A DNA stretch of 5,350 nucleotides from an uncultured Oscillospiraceae bacterium (lineage in GTDB: Bacteria > Bacillota > Clostridia > Oscillospirales > Oscillospiraceae), in contig CALWXI010000065.1 in assembly GCA_944385455.1 (NCBI GenBank), positions 1 to 5,350 of the forward strand, written 5' to 3'. The position numbers were made by a program, and so were the translations under genes. This document shows, piece by piece, positions 1 through 5,350 of the stretch. A model generated the notes under the pieces. The model saw nothing but the letters and a program-made list of their open reading frames with translations. It was not told the DNA's origin and made no database searches. The first letter of the stretch is position 1. Each line of letters opens with the position of its first letter.

Positions 1-915
1 GACTTCTTCGGCGGCGAGCCGCTGATGAACTGGGACGTGGTCAAGCAGCTGGTGGCCTATGCCCGGACTCAGGAGGCGCCCCATCACAAGAAATTCCGCT
101 TCACGCTCACCACCAACGGCATGCTCATCGATGACGACGTCATCGACTTCGCCAACCGGGAGATGAGCAACGTGGTGCTCTCCCTGGACGGCCGCAAGGA
201 GATCCACGACCGGCTGCGGGTGGACTACGCGGGCAACGGCAGCTATGACCGGATTGTGCCCAAGTTCCAGAAGCTGGTGGCGGCCCGGGGCGGCAAGAAC
301 TACTATATGCGGGGCACCTTCACCCACGCCAACCCCGACTTCCTCAAGGATATCCAGTGTATGCTGGACCTGGGCTTCACGGAGCTGAGCATGGAGCCGG
401 TGGTCTGCGCCCCCGGGGATCCCGCCGAGCTGACGGAGGAGGACCGGAAGATCGTCCTGGAGCAGTACGAGGAGCTGGCCAAGCTCATGCTGCGGCGGAA
501 GAAGGAGGGGCGCCCCTTCACCTTCTACCACTACATGCTGGATCTCACCGAGGGCCCCTGCATCTACAAGCGCATCTCCGGCTGCGGCTCCGGCACGGAG
601 TACATGGCCGTCACTCCCTGGGGCGACCTCTACCCCTGCCACCAGTTCGTGGGGGAGGAGCGGTGCAGGCTGGGCGACGTGTGGAACGGCGTCACCAATA
701 CCGCTTTGCGGGAGGAGTTCCGCTCCTGCAACGCCTATGCCCGGCCTGAGTGCGCCGACTGCTGGGCCAAACTCTATTGCTCCGGCGGCTGCGCCGCCAA
801 CGCCTACCACGCCGCCGGCTCCATCCGGGGAGTCTATGAGGCGGGCTGCGAGCTGTTCCGCAAGCGGATGGAGTGCGCCATCATGATGAAGGCGGCGGAG
901 GCCGCCGAGGCGTGA
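1..915 (+). CDS. scfB: SCIFF peptide thioether maturase (radical SAM/SPASM), 5'-truncated by window edge
   Basis: The frame is open from base 1 and ends at TGA 913-915, giving 304 visible residues. The family is about 450 residues long, so roughly the first 150, including the CxxxCxxC cluster that binds the SAM-cleaving [4Fe-4S], lie outside the window. Visible residues 4-7 are GGEP, the SAM-binding motif. TTNGMLID (around 37-44) and SLDGRKEIHD (around 61-70) are typical of peptide-modifying SPASM enzymes. The C-terminal SPASM domain is complete: a C-x12-G-x4-C segment (Cys195 to Cys213), then C-x2-C-x5-C-x3-C at Cys251, 254, 260 and 264, and a late Cys283; these should hold two auxiliary Fe-S clusters. 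Known family members form Cys-to-Thr thioether bonds in the six-cysteine SCIFF peptide in the cytosol. The precursor peptide gene normally lies just upstream and is not visible here. The assignment to the SCIFF branch, rather than another SPASM peptide maturase, is from overall sequence resemblance. The family is confident; the subfamily is good but unverified. Confidence 0.86.
   Translation, partial: DFFGGEPLMNWDVVKQLVAYARTQEAPHHKKFRFTLTTNGMLIDDDVIDFANREMSNVVLSLDGRKEIHDRLRVDYAGNGSYDRIVPKFQKLVAARGGKNYYMRGTFTHANPDFLKDIQCMLDLGFTELSMEPVVCAPGDPAELTEEDRKIVLEQYEELAKLMLRRKKEGRPFTFYHYMLDLTEGPCIYKRISGCGSGTEYMAVTPWGDLYPCHQFVGEERCRLGDVWNGVTNTALREEFRSCNAYARPECADCWAKLYCSGGCAANAYHAAGSIRGVYEAGCELFRKRMECAIMMKAAEAAEA
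897..914 (+). promoter_or_regulatory. Ribosome binding region for the PLP enzyme, inside the maturase gene end
   Basis: GGAGG at 897-901 lies 13 bases before the ATG at 915, and a second weaker GAGG at 907-910 lies 4 bases before it. Neither spacing is ideal, so re-initiation by ribosomes finishing the maturase (TGA 913-915 overlapping ATG 915-917) is a likely contributor. This supports the ATG at 915 over the more upstream in-frame ATG at 873, which would add 14 residues unlike the family. Confidence 0.5.
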
Positions 916-2240
916 TGGACACTCCCATCGCGGATTTTGTCCGGGCCTACGCCGCGGGCCGGACGGCCCGGCTTCACATGCCCGGTCACAAGGGCCGGGG
1001 GCCTCTGGGTTGCGAGGACTGGGACATCACGGAGATCTCCGGGGCCGACGCGCTGTATGAGGCGGAGGGCATTATCGCCCGCAGTGAGGCAAACGCCGGG
1101 GATCTCTTCGGCTCCGGCCGCACCTTCTATTCCACTGAGGGCTCCAGTCAGTGCATCCGTGCCATGCTGTATCTGGCGCTGCAGCACCGTCCGGCGGGGA
1201 CGCCCCCGGTGATCGTGGCGGCACGGAATGTCCACAAGGCCTATGTCTACGCCGCGGCACTGCTGGATTTTGAGACGGTGTGGCTGTGGCCGGAGACAGA
1301 CGGCCCCCTTTGCGGCTGTCCCGTCTCTCCGGAGACGCTGGAGCGGACCCTTTCCGCCCTGGCCGCCCCGCCGGCGGCAGTGTATCTTACCAGCCCGGAT
1401 TACTTGGGCGGCATGGCGGATATCGCGGGTATGGCGGCGGTGTGCCGGCGGCACGGCACGCTGCTGCTGGTGGACAACGCCCACGGAGCGTATCTCCACT
1501 GGCTGGGGATTCATCCTCTGGATCTGGGAGCGGATCTCTGCTGTGACTCCGCCCACAAGACGCTGCCGGTACTCACCGGCGGAGCGTATCTCCATGTGGG
1601 GAGGAACGCCTCCGCCGCCCTCCGGCGGGACGGCAAGGCGGCTCTGGCCCTCTTCGGCTCCACCAGCCCCTCGTATCTGATCCTTGCTTCACTGGACCTC
1701 TGCAACCGCCGTCTGGCGGAGAGGTATGGAGAGGAACTGCGCCGCTGCGTCCGGGACCTGGACCGCCTGCGCCGGACCCTGGGGGACCGTGGCTGGCAGC
1801 TGCCGGAGACGGATCCTTTGCGGGTGACGCTGGCTGCGCCGGAGGGGCGAACGGGTCTGGAGCTGGCGGAGCGCCTGCGCCGGCGCGGGGTGGAGTGTGA
1901 GTACGCGGACCCGGAGTTCGCAGTGCTGATGGCCGCGCCGGACAATGCTCCGGAGGATCTGGAGCGGGTGGCCGAGGCCCTGGGCGAGAACCAGGCTCCG
2001 CCCAGCCGCTGCCCGCCGCTTCCCCCCGCCCGGGGAGAGCGGGTATGCTCCGTGCGGCAGGCCCTTTTCGCGCCTCACCGCACTGTGGCGGCAGCGGACG
2101 CTCTGGGGAGGGTGTGCGGCGCGCCCACTGTGGCCTGTCCTCCGGCCGTCCCCATCGCTGTCTCCGGTGAGCGCATCGGCCCCGAGGCCGTGGCGCTCTT
2201 CAAGCGCCACGGCGTGGAGACGGTGGACATTCTGGAGTAA
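915..2240 (+). CDS. Orn/Lys/Arg decarboxylase family PLP-dependent enzyme (short form)
   Basis: 441 residues from the ATG at 915, which overlaps the maturase stop by one base. This is a fold-type I PLP enzyme of the basic amino-acid decarboxylase family, the branch containing Bacillus SpeA/YaaO. Visible hallmarks in order: LHMPGHKG at 20-27; the phosphate-binding TEGSS at 74-78; ARNVHK at 102-108, where His107 should stack on the PLP ring; VDNAHG at 186-191, with Asp187 for the pyridine nitrogen; DSAHKTLP from 211, with Lys215 as the Schiff-base lysine; STSPSYL at 249-255; and the C-terminal CPPAVPI...GER segment (408-420). It lacks the N-terminal wing domain of the large E. coli enzymes and is somewhat shorter than the roughly 480-490-residue Bacillus type. 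Position 188 is Asn, where many relatives have Glu (DEAHG). By family it would decarboxylate arginine, lysine or ornithine to a polyamine precursor in the cytosol, but the substrate cannot be read from the sequence. Annotation pipelines may call it only an aminotransferase class I/II-fold enzyme. It is co-transcribed with the maturase and ends the operon at a terminator. Confidence 0.85.
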   Translation: MDTPIADFVRAYAAGRTARLHMPGHKGRGPLGCEDWDITEISGADALYEAEGIIARSEANAGDLFGSGRTFYSTEGSSQCIRAMLYLALQHRPAGTPPVIVAARNVHKAYVYAAALLDFETVWLWPETDGPLCGCPVSPETLERTLSALAAPPAAVYLTSPDYLGGMADIAGMAAVCRRHGTLLLVDNAHGAYLHWLGIHPLDLGADLCCDSAHKTLPVLTGGAYLHVGRNASAALRRDGKAALALFGSTSPSYLILASLDLCNRRLAERYGEELRRCVRDLDRLRRTLGDRGWQLPETDPLRVTLAAPEGRTGLELAERLRRRGVECEYADPEFAVLMAAPDNAPEDLERVAEALGENQAPPSRCPPLPPARGERVCSVRQALFAPHRTVAAADALGRVCGAPTVACPPAVPIAVSGERIGPEAVALFKRHGVETVDILE

Positions 2241-2245
2241 ACGAG

Positions 2246-2273
2246 AAAGCACGCCTTCCGGCGTGCTTTTTTT
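2246..2273 (+). terminator. Intrinsic terminator of the maturase-PLP enzyme operon
   Basis: A perfect 10-bp stem (AAAGCACGCC at 2246-2255 with GGCGTGCTTT at 2260-2269) closes a TTCC tetraloop and runs into seven T residues (2267-2273). It begins five bases after the PLP enzyme stop codon. The A-rich left side also gives some T-tract on the other strand, but no minus-strand gene reads into it. Confidence 0.93.
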
Positions 2274-2282
2274 CGGATTTCG

Positions 2283-2311
2283 GGGCGGCGTCATACCATG
2301 AAATGCCGCCC
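2283..2311. repeat. Imperfect inverted repeat between terminator and carbonic anhydrase promoter
   Basis: GGGCGGC (2283-2289) pairs with GCCGCCC (2305-2311), and inside it TCAT (2291-2294) pairs with ATGA (2298-2301) around an ACC loop, with a small internal bulge. No T-tract follows. It lies upstream of the predicted promoter, so it is not in the carbonic anhydrase leader. It could be an operator, a backup hairpin for read-through RNA, or chance in GC-rich DNA. Confidence 0.4.
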
Positions 2312-2330
2312 GGGGCCGCGGCGCTTTGCC

Positions 2331-2359
2331 TTGCAATTTGCCGGGAAATCCGGTATGAT
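2331..2359 (+). promoter_or_regulatory. Sigma-A type promoter for carbonic anhydrase
   Basis: A -35 box TTGCAA (2331-2336) and a -10 box TATGAT (2354-2359) are separated by the ideal 17 bases. Matches to consensus are 4 of 6 and 5 of 6. Transcription should begin near 2366, giving a leader of about 27 bases with no room for a riboswitch. The promoter follows a terminator and precedes a single gene, as expected for an independent unit. Confidence 0.8.
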
Positions 2360-2373
2360 GGGAAAAACGCACG

Positions 2374-2383
2374 AAGGAAAGGA
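2374..2383 (+). promoter_or_regulatory. Ribosome binding site of carbonic anhydrase
   Basis: The purine run AAGGAAAGGA ends nine bases before the ATG at 2393. It fixes the start there and excludes the longer in-frame reading from 2303, which would begin upstream of the predicted promoter and transcription start. Confidence 0.8.
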
Positions 2384-2392
2384 AATAACGCC

Positions 2393-2935
2393 ATGATCGA
2401 ACAGCTGCTGGCCTATAACCGGGACTTTGTCCAGTCCGGTGCCTACCGCAAATTCCAGACCAGCAAATATCCCGACAAGAAGATCGCCATCCTCACCTGC
2501 ATGGATACCCGGCTGGTAGAACTGCTGCCCGCGGCGCTGGGCATCAAGAACGGGGATGTGAAGATGATCAAAAATGCCGGAGGCATGATCACCGGTCCCT
2601 TTGACAGCGCGGTGCGCAGCCTGCTGGTGGGCATCGTGGAGCTGGGGGTGGAGGAGGTTATGGTCATCGGTCATACGGACTGCGGCGTCTCTCACATCAA
2701 CGCCGAGATGATGATCCGCCATCTGATCCAGAGAGGCGTCTCCCAGGACCACATCGACATGATGCGGTACTGCGGCATCGACTTTGAGGAGTGGCTCCGG
2801 GGCTTTGACTGTGTGGAGTCCTCCGTGGCGGAGACGGTGGATCTGCTGCGCAATCATCCTTTGATGCCCGCCGATGTGGTGATCAAGGGCTACATCATCG
2901 ACACCGAGACCGGCGAATTGACGCCTCAGGAATGA
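2393..2935 (+). CDS. Beta-class carbonic anhydrase (short YtiB/Cab-like type)
   Basis: 180 residues, complete, with the start set by a good ribosome binding site. The enzyme reversibly hydrates CO2 to bicarbonate in the cytosol, supplying bicarbonate to carboxylases and helping pH balance. The zinc site is fully visible: Cys36 in TCMDTRL (34-40), then His94 and Cys97 in GHTDCG (93-98). Asp38 and Arg40 form the CxDxR dyad that gates the fourth zinc position in beta enzymes. KNAGG at 60-64 is also characteristic. The length and the C-terminal IKGYIIDTETGEL segment fit the compact bacterial/archaeal branch, close to Bacillus YtiB (about 187 residues). There is no signal peptide or membrane segment. 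It is transcribed alone from its own promoter, bounded by a terminator upstream and a hairpin downstream, and converges on the ribokinase gene. All catalytic residues are present, so activity is expected; the physiological role is inference. Confidence 0.94.
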   Translation: MIEQLLAYNRDFVQSGAYRKFQTSKYPDKKIAILTCMDTRLVELLPAALGIKNGDVKMIKNAGGMITGPFDSAVRSLLVGIVELGVEEVMVIGHTDCGVSHINAEMMIRHLIQRGVSQDHIDMMRYCGIDFEEWLRGFDCVESSVAETVDLLRNHPLMPADVVIKGYIIDTETGELTPQE

Positions 2936-2946
2936 ACGGCAGACAG

Positions 2947-2983
2947 CGCGCCCCGGATGCATCGCATCCGGGGCGCGGCTTTT
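2947..2983 (+). terminator. Hairpin terminator of carbonic anhydrase at a convergent junction
   Basis: A perfect 14-bp GC-rich stem (2947-2960 with 2964-2977) has an ATC loop and is followed by GC and then TTTT (2980-2983), a short T-tract. It starts 12 bases after the carbonic anhydrase stop. On the minus strand the same hairpin lies just past the ribokinase stop but is followed by GCTGTCT with no T run, so it would be a weak terminator or an RNA-end protector in that direction. The T-tract overlaps the ribokinase stop codon (2982-2984). Confidence 0.78.
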
Positions 2984-3983
2984 ATGTGTGCAGGATATCC
3001 AGCGCGGAAAGAGGGAAAGCCCGGCAGTCCCGCTGGCGCAGCAGGTCCAGTACCTCGTTCAGCTTGGGAAGAGAGGGCATGGCCCCCATCCGCGAGACGG
3101 TGATGGCGGCGGTGTAGCTGGCAAAAATCATTGCCTGTTCCCGGGAGAGTCCGACGGTGAGTCCAACGGACAGTGCCCCCACGAAAGAGTCTCCGGCGGC
3201 GGTGGGATCTGCCACATGGTCCATGCGGACGCAGGGGATGCAGCGGATACCGTCCGGTTCCGCGGCGGCGGAACCGCTGCCGCCCAGGGTGATGATGACG
3301 TTCTCCACGCCCCGCTGGCGCAGGGCGTGGGCGATGGCGGTGAGGTCCTCCCGGCTGAGGGTGCCGTTTTCGGTCCGCAGGGGCAGACCGGTCTCCGTGG
3401 CGGCCTCCTGCTCGTTGGGAGTGAGGTAGGTGACATAGCGCAGCAGCTCGCTGTCCAGATCCGTGGCGGGGGCGGGGTTGAGCATCACCGGCACACCGGC
3501 CTCCCTGGCCCAGCGGGCCACCGCCCGATTCACTTCCAGGGGGATCTCCAGCTGCAGCAGCACCATGTCATATCCGGCCACTTCTTCCCGGATCCAGGCC
3601 ACCTCTTCCAGGGTGAGGGTCCGGTTGGCGCCGGGAATCACCACGATGCGGTTTTGCGCGGTGTGCTCCGTTACCTCCAAGGTGACATGGCCCACTCCGG
3701 AGCTGACGCCCTGGCGCACCAGAACGTGGCTGATGTCCACGCCGCCGGTCCGGGGAGTTTCCAGCAGCACCTTACCAAAGAGGTCGTCGCCTACGCAGCC
3801 CATCATCGTGACGTCCGCGCCCAATCGGGCGCATTGCAGCGCCTGGTTGGCGCCCTTCCCGCCGGGAGCCATGTGGAAAGATTTCCCGTAAACGGTCTGT
3901 CCGGAGCGGGGTACCTGCCCCGTGGTGGCAATGACGTCCATCACGAAGCTGCCTACGACTAAAATACGCGGTTTTCTCTGCAT
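2982..3983 (-). CDS. rbsK: Ribokinase (PfkB family sugar kinase)
   Basis: 333 residues. It phosphorylates D-ribose at O5 with ATP in the cytosol, feeding ribose from uptake or nucleoside breakdown into the pentose phosphate pathway. PfkB features in order: GSFVMDV (11-17), with Asp16 for sugar binding; GGKGANQA (41-48), the first PfkB signature; TPNEQEA, with the NxxE motif Asn190/Glu193 for Mg-phosphate; TLGGSGS (232-238), the nucleotide-binding turn; and DPTAAGDSF (259-267), with Asp265 the catalytic base and AAG the anion hole. The Pro at position 260 replaces the Thr usual in DTTAAGD. The SRMGAMPSLP segment (297-306) matches the ribokinase C-terminus; about 20 further residues make it slightly longer than the usual 300-310. 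The ATG at 3983 is the only start near the AGGAG site, and no upstream in-frame start exists before the promoter. No ribose transporter, rbsD or rbsR is visible, so the substrate is assigned by family only. Related PfkB sugar kinases cannot be fully excluded. Confidence 0.88.
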   Translation of the reverse strand: MQRKPRILVVGSFVMDVIATTGQVPRSGQTVYGKSFHMAPGGKGANQALQCARLGADVTMMGCVGDDLFGKVLLETPRTGGVDISHVLVRQGVSSGVGHVTLEVTEHTAQNRIVVIPGANRTLTLEEVAWIREEVAGYDMVLLQLEIPLEVNRAVARWAREAGVPVMLNPAPATDLDSELLRYVTYLTPNEQEAATETGLPLRTENGTLSREDLTAIAHALRQRGVENVIITLGGSGSAAAEPDGIRCIPCVRMDHVADPTAAGDSFVGALSVGLTVGLSREQAMIFASYTAAITVSRMGAMPSLPKLNEVLDLLRQRDCRAFPLSALDILHT

Positions 3984-3994
3984 GATGCTGATAG

Positions 3995-3999
3995 CTCCT
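3995..3999 (-). promoter_or_regulatory. Ribosome binding site of ribokinase
   Basis: AGGAG on the minus strand is separated by 11 bases from the ATG at 3983. The spacing is slightly long but the match is strong, and it fixes the start. Confidence 0.75.
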
Positions 4000-4022
4000 G
4001 TTTGCGAAGTGTTCTGTGCTCT

Positions 4023-4050
4023 ATTATAGGAGCTTCTGGAAAAAATACAA
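4023..4050 (-). promoter_or_regulatory. Sigma-A type promoter for ribokinase
   Basis: A perfect -10 box TATAAT (minus strand, 4028 to 4023) is preceded by TTGTAT (4050 to 4045) at 16 bases, a weak -35 matching 3 of 6. AT-rich DNA further upstream (about 4052-4120) could act as an UP-like element. The predicted leader is about 33 bases. This makes ribokinase independently transcribed from the PstS-like gene, although no terminator separates the two. Confidence 0.72.
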
Positions 4051-4077
4051 GCCTTTTTGGGAAAGTTAAAAGATAAA

Positions 4078-4088
4078 CGATTAAATCG
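4078..4088. repeat. Short dyad in the AT-rich gap upstream of ribokinase
   Basis: CGATT (4078-4082) and AATCG (4084-4088) form an 11-base palindrome around a central A, about 28 bases upstream of the predicted ribokinase -35 box. It is too short and tight to act as an RNA hairpin, so a protein-binding half-site pair is the only plausible role. Chance occurrence in AT-rich sequence is also reasonable. Confidence 0.25.
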
Positions 4089-4125
4089 GAAAAAATCAAG
4101 TAAAAATTTATGGTTTCTAAGCGCG

Positions 4126-5350
4126 TTATCCTACGGGGAGGGACACGTATCCCGTCCGCTCCACCAGAAGCTGTCCTTCCTCGCCGCAGATCCAGTTCAG
4201 AAAGGCGTCCAGCTCCGGATCCGTCTCCCGGGGAGCCGGCAGTCCCGCCGGAGCGGCAGTGACGGCGTAGAAGCAGGACGAGAGGGGATAAGTGCCGTCC
4301 TGGATGGTCTCCGGGGTGGGAGAGACGCCGGAGAGGGCCAGGAGGCGGATCTCCTCGCTGGTGACCATTTCGGTGGCGTAGTAGCGGAACGAGAAGCCGA
4401 TGGCGTTTTTGTAGTTGCGGTAGCTGGCTACCTGATGGATGATGCCGTCCATGGCGGAGATCCGGTCCTCCTGCTCGGGTTCCAGCAGGGGTAGGCCCTC
4501 CATCAGCCGCTCCAGAGCGCTCTGACTGCCGCTGTTTGCCGCCCGCTGGAAGGGGCGAATGGACCAGTTTTCTCCGCCCAGCTGGCTCCAGTTGGTGATG
4601 GAGCCGGAGTAGATGCCCTGGATCTCTTCCACGGTGAGGCCGGTGACGGGGTTGCGGCTGTTGACGAAAAACACGAAGGCCTCCCGGCCGATGGGGGTGA
4701 AATGGAGCTTCATGCCCGTCTCCTCCGCCTGAGCCAGCTGATCCGCCGAGGGCGCGGCTGCAAAGATCACGTCCGCCTCCCGGCGCAGCAGCCGGTCATA
4801 AGCGTTGACGGTGTTGGTGCAGCGCACCGTCCCGGCGTAGGGGCTGTCACTGCCGGCGGAATGGAGCGGATAGTCGCCCTCCGGGTACACCGCCTGGACA
4901 AAGGCGGCGTATACCGGATACAGCGCTGTTGCGGCGTCCAGCTTCCGATGCCGGGCGGTGAAATCGTCGAACCGCAGGGAGGCGGGGCCGTCCAGTCTGG
5001 CTGCTCGGGTGCCCTCTGCAAAGGGTTCGTACTGCTCCAGCAGCAGCGACCGGTCGTCCAGGGTGGGGATGGAATCGTTCCAGGCGCCCCAGGCGGTGTA
5101 GACCGCCGCCCCGGCGCAGACGCAGAGCATGCACCGGCCCACCGCCCGCCGCCCCCGGAGGCCCAGATAGCCGCTGTTCAGGAGGATCAGAGAGACCAGC
5201 CCTCCAACATACACGGCGGCCAGGGCCCACACGGCGTATACCGGCAGCGCGCCGCTCAGCAGGACCAGCAGCAAGAGGAACCACCCCGCTCCGCCCAGCA
5301 CCGCTGTCAGCACTCCGGCTATGGCTGCGGCCCGCAGAGCCTTCTTCCAG
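4126..5350 (-). CDS. Membrane-anchored PstS-like substrate-binding protein, N-terminus off the window
   Basis: The frame stays open to the right edge. Twelve more codons (WKKALRAAAIAG) precede the GTG at 5313, so that GTG is probably internal and the true start is outside. At least 407 residues are visible; numbering here is from the GTG. Three hydrophobic segments (about 8-22, 26-47, 61-77) are followed by a PstS-type domain from about 80 to 395. Basic WKKALR before the first helix and RGRRAVGR between helices two and three predict N-in topology, with the binding domain outside the cell. Domain signs are ATALYPVYAAF (128-138), GREAFVFFVN (209-218), EEIQGIYSGSITNW (229-242), SGSQSALERLM (261-271) and AIGFSF (304-309). 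In PstS the equivalent loops hold phosphate. No lipobox Cys is seen, and no pstCAB or phoU gene adjoins in the visible part. It may be a scaffold-bound ligand binder or sensor, or belong to a cluster further right. Phosphate as ligand is inference; the fold assignment is confident. Confidence 0.82.
   Translation of the reverse strand, partial: WKKALRAAAIAGVLTAVLGGAGWFLLLLVLLSGALPVYAVWALAAVYVGGLVSLILLNSGYLGLRGRRAVGRCMLCVCAGAAVYTAWGAWNDSIPTLDDRSLLLEQYEPFAEGTRAARLDGPASLRFDDFTARHRKLDAATALYPVYAAFVQAVYPEGDYPLHSAGSDSPYAGTVRCTNTVNAYDRLLRREADVIFAAAPSADQLAQAEETGMKLHFTPIGREAFVFFVNSRNPVTGLTVEEIQGIYSGSITNWSQLGGENWSIRPFQRAANSGSQSALERLMEGLPLLEPEQEDRISAMDGIIHQVASYRNYKNAIGFSFRYYATEMVTSEEIRLLALSGVSPTPETIQDGTYPLSSCFYAVTAAPAGLPAPRETDPELDAFLNWICGEEGQLLVERTGYVSLPVG

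Noticed and set aside
873..914. Upstream start of the PLP enzyme at 873
   Set aside because: It adds a Gly/Arg/His-rich stretch encoded over the maturase C-terminus. The ATG at 915 has the family-like N-terminus and the usual stop-start overlap.
834..1595. Minus-strand open frame of 253 codons across the maturase-PLP enzyme junction
   Set aside because: It is Arg/Gly/His-rich with no family resemblance, and it covers two strongly supported plus-strand genes.
2303..2392. Longer carbonic anhydrase reading starting at 2303
   Set aside because: It would begin upstream of the predicted -35 box and transcription start, adds residues unlike the family, and ignores the good ribosome binding site before 2393.
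2366..2392. Riboswitch or leader RNA before carbonic anhydrase
   Set aside because: The predicted leader is only about 27 bases, too short for any structured element.
2291..2962. Minus-strand open frame of 223 codons over carbonic anhydrase
   Set aside because: It is a His- and Asp-rich antisense shadow of a gene with all catalytic residues intact, and it also spans the promoter and terminator.
2988..3962. Long plus-strand open frame of 324 codons opposite the ribokinase gene
   Set aside because: Its product is rich in Gly, His and Gln with no recognisable motif. It mirrors a clear PfkB kinase on the other strand, which is common in GC-rich DNA.
4001..4020. Possible catabolite-response (cre-like) site between the ribokinase promoter and its ribosome binding site
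   Set aside because: TTTGCGAAGTG has a CG core, but the flanking half-sites do not form the required dyad.
4029..4125. Terminator for the PstS-like gene
   Set aside because: T runs are present on the minus strand, but no stem longer than about five pairs with a workable loop precedes them.

Overview
The window looks like chromosome from a GC-rich member of the Clostridia, most likely an Oscillospiraceae/Ruminococcaceae-type gut anaerobe (Flavonifractor, Lawsonibacter or Oscillibacter-like). This rests on three things: a SCIFF-peptide maturase, whose family is typical of Clostridia; coding DNA that is clearly GC-rich by eye (above about 60%), with short AT-rich promoter gaps; and AGGAG/AAGGA-type ribosome binding sites. 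The genus is inference. No mobile element, CRISPR array, tRNA or rRNA was seen.

Layout. Bases 1-915 (+) carry the C-terminal two thirds of a radical SAM/SPASM enzyme, the SCIFF maturase. Its last base is shared with the start codon of an Orn/Lys/Arg decarboxylase-family PLP enzyme (915-2240, +), so the two form a translationally coupled pair. A textbook intrinsic terminator (2246-2273) closes that operon. A near-consensus sigma-A promoter (2331-2359) then drives a single beta-class carbonic anhydrase gene (2393-2935, +). The carbonic anhydrase gene converges on a ribokinase gene (2982-3983, -), with a strong 14-bp hairpin between them. The ribokinase gene has its own promoter and ribosome binding site in an AT-rich 142-base gap. 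Upstream of it on the same strand lies a membrane-anchored PstS-like substrate-binding protein (4126-5350, -), whose N-terminus runs off the right edge.

How the genes relate. They read as several small, mostly independent transcription units rather than one pathway. The tightest link is the SCIFF maturase with the PLP enzyme: a RiPP-type peptide-modifying enzyme sharing an mRNA with an amino-acid decarboxylase-like protein. Carbonic anhydrase and ribokinase are ordinary housekeeping functions. The PstS-like protein is unusual in carrying three predicted membrane helices in place of a lipoprotein signal, with no ABC transporter genes visible beside it. I found no clear new multi-gene system. 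The best candidates for a second look are the SCIFF maturase-PLP enzyme coupling and the polytopic PstS-like protein.
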